Shown here piece after piece: positions 8,700 through 18,103 of a DNA stretch of 64,000 bases. The DNA comes from Myxococcaceae bacterium (GTDB lineage: Bacteria > Myxococcota > Myxococcia > Myxococcales > Myxococcaceae). The first letter of the stretch is position 1. Each line of letters opens with the position of its first letter. The translations under genes were made by a program, and so were the position numbers. The stretch is from positions 31,350 through 95,349 of the forward strand of contig JAIBBR010000002.1 of NCBI GenBank assembly GCA_019694575.1. Reading direction: 5' to 3'. The notes under the pieces were generated by a model that ran no database searches, was not told the origin of the DNA, and saw only the letters and a list, made by a program, of their open reading frames with translations.

Positions 8700-9554
8700 G
8701 TGACGATACCCAGTCTTCTTGCGCTCGTGGTGCTCTCGGCTGCGCCGGCGCCCCTGAAAGTCGGCGTGACGCTGCACCCCTATTATTCGTGGACTTCGCA
8801 GGTAAGTCTTGGGTTGCCCATCGAAGTGCGCGCGGTGCTGCCAGGCGAAGTCGACGCCGGCGATTACCAACCCACCCCTGAAGACGTGGCCAAGCTGAAA
8901 GACTTAGACGCCCTGGTGGTGAACGGCGTCGGTCATGACGACTTCATTGAGGGCATGCTCAAAGCGTCGGGCAATACCCACGTCAAAATCATTCGCCCCA
9001 ACGACGGCGTGGCACTGCTGAAAAATGCGCAAGGCCAGGTGAATGCACATACCTTCATCTCGTTCAGCAACGCCATTACCCAGTCATATTGGGTGGCGCG
9101 AGAGCTCGGCGCGCTACGGCCAGAATGGAAACAAAAGCTCGAAGAAAATGCCGCGGGGTACGCCAAGCGGCTGCGCGCGCTGAAAGCCGACGCGCTGCAA
9201 AAGCTGAAACCCGCCCAAGACAAACGCGTGGTGACTGTGCACGAGGGCTATTCTTATTTATTGCAAGAGCTGGGGCTGACGCTGGTGAAAGTGGTGGAGC
9301 CCGCGCACGGGCTGCTCCCCTCTGCCGCAGAGCTGGGTGAGGTGGTGGCCCTGCTCAAAAAAGAGAAAATCACCACCGTGCTTTCTGAGGCGCGCTTTCC
9401 TTCGCCGCTGCTCGAGGTGCTGAAAGAAACGGGAGCGCGCGTCTATGTCATCAGTCACGTGGCGACCGGCGCCTACACGCCTGAAAAATTCGAGCGCGAG
9501 ATGAAAACCAACGTCGACTTGCTGGTGCGCGCCTTGGTGAAGGACGCCCGTTGA
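8700..9554 (+). CDS. Metal ABC transporter substrate-binding protein (ZnuA/TroA type)
   Basis: A periplasmic binding protein of the cluster A-I family that captures Zn or Mn for import. A short signal peptide (about 1-17) precedes KVGVTLHPYYSW. Likely metal ligands are H79 (VNGVGHDDF), H117 (VNAHTFIS) and an acidic or His residue in VHEGYSYLLQ/LSEARFPS; the pattern of two N-lobe His residues fits the family. The His-rich loop typical of ZnuA is absent, so Mn is as likely as Zn. The GTG start is required because no ATG lies nearby. It overlaps the ATPase gene by four bases; the ATPase and permease follow in the order A-C-B. Confidence 0.88.
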   Translation: MTIPSLLALVVLSAAPAPLKVGVTLHPYYSWTSQVSLGLPIEVRAVLPGEVDAGDYQPTPEDVAKLKDLDALVVNGVGHDDFIEGMLKASGNTHVKIIRPNDGVALLKNAQGQVNAHTFISFSNAITQSYWVARELGALRPEWKQKLEENAAGYAKRLRALKADALQKLKPAQDKRVVTVHEGYSYLLQELGLTLVKVVEPAHGLLPSAAELGEVVALLKKEKITTVLSEARFPSPLLEVLKETGARVYVISHVATGAYTPEKFEREMKTNVDLLVRALVKDAR

Positions 9555-10159
9555 GGCAACCTGGTCTGCGCGTTGGGGGCCTCACTGTTGGCGCCGTGCT
9601 GCGTGGCGTCGACCTCACCGTTGAGCGCGGGCAAATTCATGCGCTACGGGGGCCCAATGGAGCAGGCAAGAGCACGCTGCTGTCGGCGGTGTTGGGTGAA
9701 ATTCCCTTCGAGGGCACGGTGTGTCGCGCCGCCGGCCGGGTAGGTTACGTGCCGCAACGCTTCACCGCTGACGCCGCTCTGCCGTGGACCGTGCGCGACT
9801 TTCTCGCGCTGGCGCGTTCATCTCGCCCGGCGTTTCTGGGCACCTCTTCAAGCGTCAAAGCGCACATCGACGCCATGCTGGCGGCCGTAGGCCTTGGCGA
9901 CGCGGCTGACAAACCCCTCGGCGGCTTGTCGGGAGGCGAATTGAAACGCCTGCTCTTCGCCCACGCGGTGGACCCCTTGCCGGCGTTGTTGTTGCTCGAT
10001 GAGCCCGCGGCTGGGCTCGATGCTGTCTCGACAGAACGGTTGTATATGCAACTAACGGCGCTCAAGGCGCAGGGCTGCGCGATTCTTCTCGTCAGCCACG
10101 ACCCTTTAGAAGTCGCTGACCAAGTCACCCAACTGCGCGAGGGCCGGGTCGTTGCTTGA
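9551..10159 (+). CDS. Metal ABC transporter ATP-binding protein (ZnuC type)
   Basis: The ATPase subunit of the importer. Walker A GPNGAGKST (34-42), signature LSGGE (126-130), Walker B LLLLDE (147-151) and the H-loop His (VSHD, H183) are all intact. At 202 residues it is shorter than typical ZnuC (about 250), lacking the C-terminal extension, but the nucleotide-binding core is complete. It starts with TTG inside the stop region of the binding-protein gene and overlaps the permease gene by eight bases, so translation of all three is likely coupled. Confidence 0.92.
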   Translation: MRQPGLRVGGLTVGAVLRGVDLTVERGQIHALRGPNGAGKSTLLSAVLGEIPFEGTVCRAAGRVGYVPQRFTADAALPWTVRDFLALARSSRPAFLGTSSSVKAHIDAMLAAVGLGDAADKPLGGLSGGELKRLLFAHAVDPLPALLLLDEPAAGLDAVSTERLYMQLTALKAQGCAILLVSHDPLEVADQVTQLREGRVVA

Positions 10160-10994
10160 GCTCTTGCAATACCCCTTTATGGTGCGTGGCGCGGTGGCCG
10201 TTGCGCTGGCGGCCGTGGTGTTGGGCACGCTTTCGCATGTGGTGGTGGCGCGGCGGCTCGCTTTCTTCAGCACCACCGTGGGCCAGGCGGCAATGACCGG
10301 CGTGTCAGTGGGCGTGTTGTTGGGAGAGCCACTCAACACCCCATGGGCGAGCATCATCGGCGTTTGTCTGCTCGTCGCTTTGGGGCTCGTCTATTTGCGG
10401 CGCCGCGCCACCTTGCCGCATGACGCGTTGGTAGGTGTTTTCTTGGCGCTCACCCTGGGCGTCGGCGTTTGCCTGCTGGTTGCGGTCACCAAGCGATTCA
10501 ATATTCACGCGCTCGAAGCGGTGATGTTTGGCAGCGTGCTTACGGTGACGGCCGCCGACAACTGGCTGCTTGCTGGCGTGGGGCTGTCAGCGCTCATCAC
10601 CGTGGCGCTGCTCTACAACCGGCTGATGTTGCAGAGTGTCGACGGCTCGCTGGGTCGTGCGCAGTTCGGAGAGCAACCCCAGGTGGAATACGTGTTCATG
10701 GTGGTGCTCACCTTGGCGCTGATTGTCAGCACCAAAGTGATGGGGGCGTTGATGGTCGAAGCGATGGTGCTGTTGCCCGCGGTGACGGCGCGGCAGTGGG
10801 GGCGAAAACTCTCGACGCTGGTGTTGCTCAGCATCGCGGTGGCGGTTTTTTCTGGAGAAGCCGGGCTGTTGCTCTCGGCCGCGGTGCATGTGCCCAGCGG
10901 CGCCGCCATTGTGTTGATGCTGAGCGCGTGTTTCTTAGGTGCCCTGGTGCTACGCCCTCGCCAGCAAATGCCGACAAAACATTACGGCAGCTAA
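10152..10994 (+). CDS. Metal ABC transporter permease (ZnuB type)
   Basis: A polytopic permease (280 residues, about seven to eight hydrophobic helices) of the ABC-3 family that forms the channel for divalent metal import. Typical elements are PFMVRGAVAVALAAVVLG at the N-terminus, the FFSTTVGQAAMTGVSVG segment (the coupling-helix region, normally containing DAxSHAxLPG-like sequence) and KVMGALMVEAMVLLPAVTAR near the C-terminus, which is highly conserved in ZnuB/MntB. A TTG start overlaps the ATPase gene. It is the last gene of the transporter operon; the next gene begins 25 bases downstream and may be read through. Confidence 0.9.
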   Translation: MLELLQYPFMVRGAVAVALAAVVLGTLSHVVVARRLAFFSTTVGQAAMTGVSVGVLLGEPLNTPWASIIGVCLLVALGLVYLRRRATLPHDALVGVFLALTLGVGVCLLVAVTKRFNIHALEAVMFGSVLTVTAADNWLLAGVGLSALITVALLYNRLMLQSVDGSLGRAQFGEQPQVEYVFMVVLTLALIVSTKVMGALMVEAMVLLPAVTARQWGRKLSTLVLLSIAVAVFSGEAGLLLSAAVHVPSGAAIVLMLSACFLGALVLRPRQQMPTKHYGS

Positions 10995-11019
10995 AGACCG
11001 CACTACACTTTGGCGGCAA

Positions 11020-12465
11020 ATGGAGTCATTCATTCCACCCGGTCACCCGGGAGACTTCGTGTGGCGGCTGCCGTTGATTCGCGCGTTGCAAGCGCTCAAC
11101 GCGCTCAAAGGCACGGCTCAAGAACGGGCCCTGGCCGCCGCCAAGAAGGGTGGTTTTTTGAGCTCGCACCTCATCGAGGCGGGCGTTCCCGCTGACAAGG
11201 TGTTGGCTGCGATGAGCGCCGCCACCGGCATGCCCACCGCGCCGCCCCATGAAGTGCGCCGGCCTGCCCTCGACATGGCCGACGTGGCCACCCAAGAAAC
11301 CTGCCGTGCGCTGCTCGCGGTGCCCTTCAAGCGCGAAAAAGACGTGCTGCACATCGCCTATTTGGTGCCGCCCAGTGCTGACCAGACGGCGGTGTTTCCC
11401 CTGCATGCGGCGCAAGTGGCGTTAGAAGCCGATATTCGCATTGGGCTTCACGCGCTCTACGGCCCCCAAACCAAGGGCCCACGCACGATGGCCGCCGCAA
11501 CCGCGCCAATGACCGCGCCGCAGCTGGGGGCACCGACTGAAGCGATGACAAGGCCGATGGCCGCTGCCACGCACCAGGGGCGGGTGGTGGCAAAGGAGCG
11601 GGGTGCTCCCACCGCGCAAGAAATGGCCGCCGCGGGTCTCATTGAAACGGGCGTCAGCCCTTTTGATGAGAACATGATGAAGCTCAAAGCGCTGCGCACG
11701 CCGGTGCTGGTGCTCGGCGTGGTGGGCGTGGTGATTTGGGGCATCGGCCGCTTCATCAACGTGTCACGCGACGAAGTGGGAGCCAAAGGTGAACAGCTCA
11801 ACCAAGCGATTCGCGAAAACGTGCGAGATACGGTGAAAGACAAACAAAATGAAATGGGCGGTGAGCCCACCGGGGCGGTGATAGGCGGCCAAGACAACGT
11901 GGCTTCATTGGTGCGCACCCAGGCGCAGCTCGATGTCGCCATCAACCAGAGCGACACCGTCGGTTTTTATGGTGCTTGTACCGACTTTTCGAAACAGCTC
12001 GCGCTCTACGTGCTGCGCGCGCCCACCCTTCAGCAGCAGGGCGACTTGAAGGCGCTTTCGCTCGAAGCGACGGTGATGTGCGAGACCACGCCAGAAAATG
12101 CAGTGCCCACCGAGCGCTGGCGCGATTTCAAAGGCCGTCTTGGCCGCGTGATGCAGGGCGAAAACCCGTTGCCAGGGCCGCGCTACCAGACTGACATGCC
12201 TGCCGCAGTGCTGGCGGCGACGCGCAAAGTCGATGACCTGGTGCAAGGCGAAAATGCCGAAGCCATTTGCAAAGCCATTGACGAGTGGCGGGCCGCGATG
12301 CGACCGTGGGTCGACCGCTTTCCTCCCGGGGCGCGCCTGTCGCGCATGCACCGCACCGTTGAAGCGCTCGAAGGCTTTATGCTCGGGTGCACCCAATTTC
12401 CCGTCGACTCACTGCGCACCTCATGGGAGCGAATGAAGAGAGACGTCGGCCCCTCGACTGAATAA
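11020..12465 (+). CDS. GspE-N/MshEN-like domain protein with membrane segment
   Basis: The first ~150 residues resemble the N-terminal domain of type II secretion/pilus ATPases (GSPII_E_N or MshEN): FLSSHLIEAGVPADKVLAAMSAATGMP, then CRALLAVPFKREKDVLHIAY. No ATPase domain follows; instead there is an Ala/Thr/Pro linker, one membrane segment (about 225-245, VLVLGVVGVVIWGIGRF) and a ~230-residue helical C-terminal domain. MshEN domains in other proteins bind cyclic-di-GMP, but the RxxxQ-type binding repeats are not obvious here. The ATG at 11020 is chosen because upstream sequence overlaps the permease. A kinase at 15.7-17.9 kb has a similar N-terminal domain. Function unknown; a signalling or envelope adaptor is plausible. 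Confidence 0.7.
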   Translation: MESFIPPGHPGDFVWRLPLIRALQALNALKGTAQERALAAAKKGGFLSSHLIEAGVPADKVLAAMSAATGMPTAPPHEVRRPALDMADVATQETCRALLAVPFKREKDVLHIAYLVPPSADQTAVFPLHAAQVALEADIRIGLHALYGPQTKGPRTMAAATAPMTAPQLGAPTEAMTRPMAAATHQGRVVAKERGAPTAQEMAAAGLIETGVSPFDENMMKLKALRTPVLVLGVVGVVIWGIGRFINVSRDEVGAKGEQLNQAIRENVRDTVKDKQNEMGGEPTGAVIGGQDNVASLVRTQAQLDVAINQSDTVGFYGACTDFSKQLALYVLRAPTLQQQGDLKALSLEATVMCETTPENAVPTERWRDFKGRLGRVMQGENPLPGPRYQTDMPAAVLAATRKVDDLVQGENAEAICKAIDEWRAAMRPWVDRFPPGARLSRMHRTVEALEGFMLGCTQFPVDSLRTSWERMKRDVGPSTE

Positions 12466-12477
12466 CGGCCCACCCGC

Positions 12478-13854
12478 ATGCACGTCAGCGTCTTCGATAT
12501 TTTCAAAATTGGTATCGGCCCTTCGAGCTCACACACCGTGGGGCCCATGCGGGCGGCCCGCCGCTTCGTCGAGCGTTTGCAGCAAGCGGCCTTGTTGCCC
12601 AAGGTGAAAAGGGTGACGGTTGAATTGTACGGCTCGCTGGCGTTCACCGGCAAAGGCCACGGCAGCGACAAGGCGATTGTGCTTGGGCTGCGCGGTGAAT
12701 TGCCTGAGTCAGTCGATATCGACTCGGTTGAAGTCACCATGGCTGAAGTCGAAAAGACGGGCCAATTGACGCTGTGGCAGGGGCCCACCCTTTCGTTTCA
12801 GCCCAAAGAAGACGTGTTGTTTCGCCGGGCCGAAACGTTGCCGCTGCATTCCAACGGGTTGCGCTTCACTGCCCAAGACGCGGGGGGCGGTGCGTTTTTC
12901 GAGCGGGTTTATTATTCGGTGGGCGGCGGCTTCGTGGTGAATCAGCAAGGCGAGGCCGAATTTGAAAGCGCGGGCCCGGCGAAACAATTGCCGCACCCGT
13001 TTGAAAGTGGTGACGAGTTGTTGGCGCGGGCCTGCGCAACGAAAAAGCCCATCAGCCAGTTGATGTTGGAAAATGAGCTCACCTCGCGCTCCGAGGCAGA
13101 CGTGCGCGAGAAAGTGCGTCGCATTGCGCAGACGATGGAGGCGTGCATTCGCCGCGGCTGCGAGCGTGAAGGTGTTTTGCCCGGCGGCTTGAAGGTGAAG
13201 CGGCGCGCGGCGTCGTTGCACCAGAAACTCTTGGCAGACCCACGAGGCAAAGAAGACCCGCTGGTGATTATCGACTGGGTCAACTTGTACGCGCTGGCGG
13301 TGAATGAAGAGAACGCAGCCGGCGGTCGCGTGGTGACGGCTCCCACCAACGGCGCGGCGGGCATCATTCCCGCGGTGCTGCAGTACTACCGTCGTTTCGT
13401 CAAAGCTGCCGACGACGAAGGCACGCTGCGGTTTCTGCTCACCGCGGCGGCGATTGGCGCGCTTTACCAAAAGAACGCCTCCATCAGCGGTGCAGAAGTG
13501 GGGTGTCAAGGTGAAGTGGGTGTGGCGTGCTCGATGGCGGCGGGCGCGTTGGCTGAAGTGCTGGGTGGCACGCCGGCGCAAGTCGAGAACGCGGCTGAAA
13601 TTGGCATGGAGCACAATTTAGGGCTGACCTGCGACCCCGTCGGTGGGTTGGTGCAGGTGCCGTGCATCGAGCGCAATGCGATGGGCGCGGTGAAGGCCAT
13701 CAACGCGGCGCGGCTGTCGCTGTTGGGTGACGGTACGCACAAAGTGTCGCTCGACAAAGTCATCGCCACCATGCGGCAAACGGGAGCCGACATGAGCTCT
13801 AAATACAAAGAGACGGCGCGGGGTGGTTTGGCGGTGAACATCATCGAGTGCTGA
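12478..13854 (+). CDS. sdaA: L-serine dehydratase, iron-sulfur type
   Basis: Converts L-serine to pyruvate and ammonia using a [4Fe-4S] cluster. The beta and alpha parts are fused in one 458-residue chain. Cluster cysteines C343 (EVGCQGE), C385 (LTCDPVGG) and C396 (VPCIERN) are present, and the chain ends in Cys458 (NIIEC), the tail-in-mouth residue that caps the cluster in the Legionella enzyme; the numbering even coincides. The N-terminus ([22 protein letters not shown]) is also canonical. It starts 12 bases after the preceding gene. Together with the nearby threonine aldolase it points to amino-acid catabolism, expected for a proteolytic predator. Very secure call. Confidence 0.97.
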   Translation: MHVSVFDIFKIGIGPSSSHTVGPMRAARRFVERLQQAALLPKVKRVTVELYGSLAFTGKGHGSDKAIVLGLRGELPESVDIDSVEVTMAEVEKTGQLTLWQGPTLSFQPKEDVLFRRAETLPLHSNGLRFTAQDAGGGAFFERVYYSVGGGFVVNQQGEAEFESAGPAKQLPHPFESGDELLARACATKKPISQLMLENELTSRSEADVREKVRRIAQTMEACIRRGCEREGVLPGGLKVKRRAASLHQKLLADPRGKEDPLVIIDWVNLYALAVNEENAAGGRVVTAPTNGAAGIIPAVLQYYRRFVKAADDEGTLRFLLTAAAIGALYQKNASISGAEVGCQGEVGVACSMAAGALAEVLGGTPAQVENAAEIGMEHNLGLTCDPVGGLVQVPCIERNAMGAVKAINAARLSLLGDGTHKVSLDKVIATMRQTGADMSSKYKETARGGLAVNIIEC

Positions 13855-13864
13855 GGGGGCAAGC

Positions 13865-15322
13865 GTGGCCGTTTTGGTTTTTCAGGCGCCGTCGGGCCCC
13901 TGTCGGGTGCGGCTCACCGGGCCAATGACGCTGGGCCGCAGCCCAGAATGCGACGTGGTGTTAGAAGACGTTTCGGTCAGCCGCCGCCACGCCAGCCTCA
14001 CGCTGGCAGGCGACAGGTGGACCTTTAGAGACTTGGGTGCCCGCATGGGCAGCTTCGTCAATGGGCAGAAAGTCGACAGTGCGGTGCTGCGTTCGGGCGA
14101 TGAATTGCGGCTTGGCAACATGTCGCTCAAGTTCGAAGACGACAGCACTGACGAAGCGCCGTTGATGGTGACCGGCCCCACGGTGGTGCCTCCTGAAATC
14201 AACCGCCTGGTGACGCTTGAAGGTGAGCTGCGCCAAGCGCGTGCGTTGTTGTCGCTGCATGAAACGTTTTTGCGCTGCAGCAGCGTGTCGATGCTCTTTC
14301 AAGGTGTGGGGCGTGACTTGGCGTCAGCGCTGCGCTGCGAGCGCGCGGCGATTTTCTGTCGTGAGAGCCAAGAGCCGGCGTGGCGCGTCGACTTCGTTTA
14401 CGGCGCGACGTCGCTGCCTGCCCATTGGGCGCAGGTGCTAGAGCGTGGCCGCGTGCACGGTGCGTTCATCGAAGCCGTCGCCGGTGCGGACAAACGGGTG
14501 ACGGTGGTGGCGTCACTGGGAGGCGGCGAAACAGACGCGGTGTGGGTGTCAGAGTTACCCACTGGCCGAGCGTTAGACGCTGCGGCGCGTGAATTGGCGC
14601 GGGCGTTGTGTGGGCAAATTTCAGGAGCCGTGCGGCACTTGGCCTTGCAGCGAAAGACGCGGCGCGATGAAATTCTGCGGTCTAATTTGTCGCGTTATTT
14701 GTCTGAGCAGGTGGCGCAGGCGGTGCTCGAGGGCCGGTTAGACTTGAAGCTGGGCGGCCAGCGCAAGCAGGTGAGCGTGCTCTTCGTCGACGTGCGCGGT
14801 TTCACGCGACTTTCGGAGCAGTTGCCGCCCGAGTCGATTCTGCAAATTTTGAACGCGCACTTCGGCAAAGTGGTGCCCATCATCAAGGCTGCCAATGGCA
14901 CGGTCGACAAGTTCATCGGCGACGCCTTGATGGCGGTGTTTGGCGCTCCCAATGAGTTGGCAGATCACCCACTGCGGGCGGTGCGCGCAGCGGTGCAAAT
15001 TCAGAAAGCAGCCCTCGCGCTCGCGGGTGAGCTTTCGCACTCGCTGCTTGAGGGCGGTGGCTTTGCCGTAGGCGTAGGCGTGAATACTGGGCTTGCGGTC
15101 GCGGGCAATTTGGGCACTGAAGACCGGCGCGAATTCGCGGTGATTGGTGACACGGTGAATGTGGCGTCGCGGTTGTGCGCCAATGCGCAGCCCGGTGAGG
15201 TGTTGGTGGGCCCGCAGACGGCCGAGGCGATTAGAGGCCAGGTGCCGTTGGCGCAGGCGGTGCCGATAAAGGTGAAGGGTCGCGAGCAGCCGGTGCTGAC
15301 GTACAAAGTGCTGGCCGGGTAG
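13865..15322 (+). CDS. FHA domain - class III adenylate/guanylate cyclase
   Basis: An N-terminal FHA domain (about 5-95; [28 protein letters not shown]) that should bind phosphothreonine peptides is followed by a GAF-like middle region and a class III nucleotide cyclase domain (about 290-480). The cyclase keeps metal-binding Asp residues (LFVDVRGFT and [11 protein letters not shown]) and the [10 protein letters not shown] transition-state segment. It would make cAMP or cGMP in response to kinase signalling, fitting the many Ser/Thr kinases in this window. It lies 10 bases after sdaA with a GTG start, so the two may be co-transcribed. Nucleotide specificity is not resolved by eye. Confidence 0.92.
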   Translation: MAVLVFQAPSGPCRVRLTGPMTLGRSPECDVVLEDVSVSRRHASLTLAGDRWTFRDLGARMGSFVNGQKVDSAVLRSGDELRLGNMSLKFEDDSTDEAPLMVTGPTVVPPEINRLVTLEGELRQARALLSLHETFLRCSSVSMLFQGVGRDLASALRCERAAIFCRESQEPAWRVDFVYGATSLPAHWAQVLERGRVHGAFIEAVAGADKRVTVVASLGGGETDAVWVSELPTGRALDAAARELARALCGQISGAVRHLALQRKTRRDEILRSNLSRYLSEQVAQAVLEGRLDLKLGGQRKQVSVLFVDVRGFTRLSEQLPPESILQILNAHFGKVVPIIKAANGTVDKFIGDALMAVFGAPNELADHPLRAVRAAVQIQKAALALAGELSHSLLEGGGFAVGVGVNTGLAVAGNLGTEDRREFAVIGDTVNVASRLCANAQPGEVLVGPQTAEAIRGQVPLAQAVPIKVKGREQPVLTYKVLAG

Positions 15323-15427
15323 GGCGCGAGGTTGGCTTTAAGACGACGAGCGCAGCGGGCTGTCGTCGTCAGTGTCTGGGTTGCCGCAGTGCTCTCATCG
15401 ACGCATGAAACTGCAGAGGCTCCGAGG

Positions 15428-15457
15428 TTTGTGAAATGGCGCACAATAGGTGTGCAT
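15428..15457 (+). repeat. Interspersed repeat 2, copy B
   Basis: TTTGTGAAA, four bases, GCACA-N5-TGTGC, then AT; same spacing as the copy at 5465-5494. The four-base and five-base spacers differ in sequence between copies, so the conserved parts behave like a constrained site rather than a recent duplication. Confidence 0.5.
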
Positions 15458-15554
15458 GGCTTCACATACCTGCGGCGAAAACTTGGAACACGACCGCGAC
15501 GGGGCCCCAAAATCGCCCGAGCACACGCCGAGAAGGCAAAATGTTCGCAGCTCG

Positions 15555-15581
15555 CCCGGCCTTGTCTCATTTGAGCCAGCT
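15555..15581 (+). repeat. Interspersed repeat 1, copy B
   Basis: Matches 5226-5253 with two substitutions and one indel. The order of repeats 1 and 2 is reversed relative to the other gap, so the two gaps are not simple copies of one long element. Confidence 0.5.
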
Positions 15582-15658
15582 TGTCGCGGAGTGAGCTGCC
15601 CCGACCGTTTTCTGCCTAAGATACATTCACGAGCCCCATTCGTTGTCGGAGTGCACCC

Positions 15659-17911
15659 TTAAAAACCGCTCGGCATCACCACCGTCGGAGACGGCCGCAA
15701 ACGCCGCTCTTCACGGGGCGCGTCTTGCTGGCGCTCTTGTGCCCGCTCGTTCTGCCATTTGCGCGCTTCATCGGCTTCTTGCTGCCGTTGCGCTTCTTCG
15801 CGGAACAACCGGTTGCGCTCTGCCGCTTCGCGCTGGGCCTCTTCTTGCGCGAGGCGCGCCTGCTCGAGCCGTGCCTGTTGTTGCTCTCGCTCTTTTTCGT
15901 GCAGCGCAGCGGCCGCGGCTTCAGCCTTTCGTGCTTGCTGTTTTTGGTACTGCGAATAGCCAAACCAAGCCGCGAGGAGCACCGCCAAGCCCACCATGGG
16001 CAAGCGGCGCGCGGGTGCGGTGAGGTATTGAAAAAAATCACCCAGCACGCCCGCCGCAAGCTGCCCCGCTGAATCGCCCATCGGCGAAGCCGTTTCGGCT
16101 TGCGCCACCGCGGTGGGCCCGGTGGTACGGTTCGAAAGAGGCATCGTCGAAGTGCTTCCGCTCAGGCCGACCCGGTCACCGCGCAGTGTTTCGAGCGTCG
16201 CGCGCACCTGGCCATCATGGGGGTTGAGCGCCAAGTACTGCGTCAACACCTCAGCCGCGCGAAAAATGTTGCGCTCTTGCCGGTAGAGCGTGGCGAGCTG
16301 CTGCAGCAATTCAGGCTGCGGGCCCGTTTTCAGCTGCTCTTCGAGCTGCAACACTTTGGGGTTGGTGCTCGCTGAAGCCACCAAACCTTCGGCCGCGAGC
16401 AGCTCTTGAAACGTGGTGCGCAGCGCCGCGTCGTCGGGCGCCAAACGGGTGGCCCGGTAAAGCACGAAAGCGGCTTTGCGCCGACCGGCCATGCCTTCGG
16501 CCAACAGCGCGCGCCCTTCGATTGAAAGCTGCGCCGCGGTCTGTTTCTTCAGCGCGGCCGACGCGCCGGCGTGGTCTTCGACGAAGCGCACCAACAACCC
16601 GGGGTGCCGCGCGCGAATGGGCCCCAACAGCGGCTGCAGCGTGGTCAACACTTCGCGGGCGTTGGCGGGCCGCTTGGCGACATCGCGCTCCAGCAGACGG
16701 TCGATGAGCTGCGCCACTGCTTCGGGAATGTCGGCCACCCGGCTGTCGATGGGAGCCGTGCGCGGCTCGAGCAGTTTCGCCAAGCAACTCATCGGGTCTT
16801 CGCCCTGGTGAGGGTTGGTGCCGCTCAGCATTTCGTAAAGCATCACCCCGGCTGAAAAAAGGTCGCTGCGCCCGTCGACGGGTTTGCCCGCCGCTTGCTC
16901 GGGGCTCATGTACGCCGGCGTGCCCAGTGTCGCGCCGGTCTGTGTCAGTGCCGCGCTTTGCGCTGTCTTGGCGATACCGAAGTCGGCCAGCTTCACCAAG
17001 CCGGTTTTCGACATCAACAAGTTGGCGGGCTTCAAGTCACGGTGCACGATGCCGCGCTCGTGCGCGTAGCCAATGGCCTCGAGCACCTGTGAGAAAATTT
17101 CCAACCCCACCGCCACGGGCAATGCGCCCGCCTGCTCCAACATGCCGTCGAGCGTGCCTCCGTCGACCCATTCGCTGGCGATGAACGGTTGCCCCTTTTC
17201 GTCGCCATAGGCGTACACCTCGACGATGTTGGGGTGTCGCAAGCCGGCGCTCGCCTTGGCTTCTTGCACGAAGCGAGCGATGAATTGAGGGTCTTTGGCC
17301 AGCGCGGTGTTCATCAACTTCAACGCCACCCGGCGCTCGGTGCTCACTTCTTTCGCCAGGTGCACCACCGCCATGCCGCCCGCGCCCAACTCGCGTTCTA
17401 AAACGTAATCGCCGATACGCTCGCCAGCCGGTTCAAGAGAAGACACCGTGCCGCTACCCGTCAGCGTTGCTCCGTTTTCTGCTTGCCCCAGCGTGGCCAG
17501 CACGCGCGCCACGTCACTCTCGAGCGCGATGAAGGGCTGGTGCGCCGGCAGGCTGGCGGCGTGAGGAGTCGAGAGTACCGACGGGTTGGCGAAGGCGATT
17601 AATATTTTCGCGCCGTCACGGGCGAAAGGCGCCGCGCCAATCAGCCGCCAACCGTTGCTCTTCGACATCGCCGCCAGACTGGCTTCGGGGGTCTGCAGGG
17701 CCTCGAGCGGCGCCGCCTTCAAGCCCGACGCAGCCGCCAACGCCGCGCGCACTTCGTCGGGCAACACGCCCACTTGCGTCAGCGCGGTAGAAAGCAGCCC
17801 GCCATGGTTCTTTTGTTGAGCCACGGCGCGCTCGAGCAGCGACGGAGACACCCTGCCGGCCAGCGCCCGCAGCATGCCCTCGCGAATAGAAATAGATTCT
17901 TGTGTCGACAT
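15659..17911 (-). CDS. Ser/Thr protein kinase with GspE-N-like N-terminus and coiled-coil tail
   Basis: A 750-residue Hanks-type kinase. Residues ~10-140 form a GspE-N/MshEN-like domain (LLERAVAQQKNHGGLLSTAL, LPDEVRAALAAASGL). The kinase domain (~169-430) is complete: GAGGMAVVHLAK loop, lysine in RVALKLM (K198), HRDLKPAN (HRD 290-292), DFG (310-312), GTPAYMSPEQ. A TPR-like helical section precedes a membrane helix (~637-653) and a long Arg/Glu/Gln coiled coil (~655-735). The start at 17911 is chosen for a GGGAG ten bases upstream and to avoid overlap with the divergent lipoprotein gene; 17977 and 18001 are alternatives. Probably an active membrane kinase; ligand unknown. Confidence 0.88.
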   Translation of the reverse strand: MSTQESISIREGMLRALAGRVSPSLLERAVAQQKNHGGLLSTALTQVGVLPDEVRAALAAASGLKAAPLEALQTPEASLAAMSKSNGWRLIGAAPFARDGAKILIAFANPSVLSTPHAASLPAHQPFIALESDVARVLATLGQAENGATLTGSGTVSSLEPAGERIGDYVLERELGAGGMAVVHLAKEVSTERRVALKLMNTALAKDPQFIARFVQEAKASAGLRHPNIVEVYAYGDEKGQPFIASEWVDGGTLDGMLEQAGALPVAVGLEIFSQVLEAIGYAHERGIVHRDLKPANLLMSKTGLVKLADFGIAKTAQSAALTQTGATLGTPAYMSPEQAAGKPVDGRSDLFSAGVMLYEMLSGTNPHQGEDPMSCLAKLLEPRTAPIDSRVADIPEAVAQLIDRLLERDVAKRPANAREVLTTLQPLLGPIRARHPGLLVRFVEDHAGASAALKKQTAAQLSIEGRALLAEGMAGRRKAAFVLYRATRLAPDDAALRTTFQELLAAEGLVASASTNPKVLQLEEQLKTGPQPELLQQLATLYRQERNIFRAAEVLTQYLALNPHDGQVRATLETLRGDRVGLSGSTSTMPLSNRTTGPTAVAQAETASPMGDSAGQLAAGVLGDFFQYLTAPARRLPMVGLAVLLAAWFGYSQYQKQQARKAEAAAAALHEKEREQQQARLEQARLAQEEAQREAAERNRLFREEAQRQQEADEARKWQNERAQERQQDAPREERRLRPSPTVVMPSGF

Positions 17912-18103
17912 CGAAGTCGCGCTCCCAGGCGGCATCGGCAACTGCATTTTGTCAGAGCCGTACGGGGCCGTCTGCATCAACCGTGGGTGCCTTTGGCGCA
18001 TGTAGGCAAGTGTCGCCGTGCAGCGGCCTGCGCGGTGTTGCTTGGTAAGGCGCCAAGCGAGTAAGCGGCGTCGTCTTGTCGACGCTTTGCGAAAGGTGCG
18101 TGC

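Larger units (their letters stand above)
15323..15658. other. Intergenic gap with repeats, between convergent genes
   Basis: A 336-base gap between the cyclase and the convergent kinase gene. It holds copy B of both short repeats also found at 5.2-5.5 kb and a weak 70-codon frame (15450-15662) that I do not accept as a gene. No clear bidirectional terminator hairpin with a T-run is seen. Confidence 0.6.

Noticed and set aside
15450..15662. 70-codon Cys-containing frame in the gap before the kinase gene
   Set aside because: Irregular codon use, no ribosome-binding site, and it contains the interspersed repeat; more likely non-coding.
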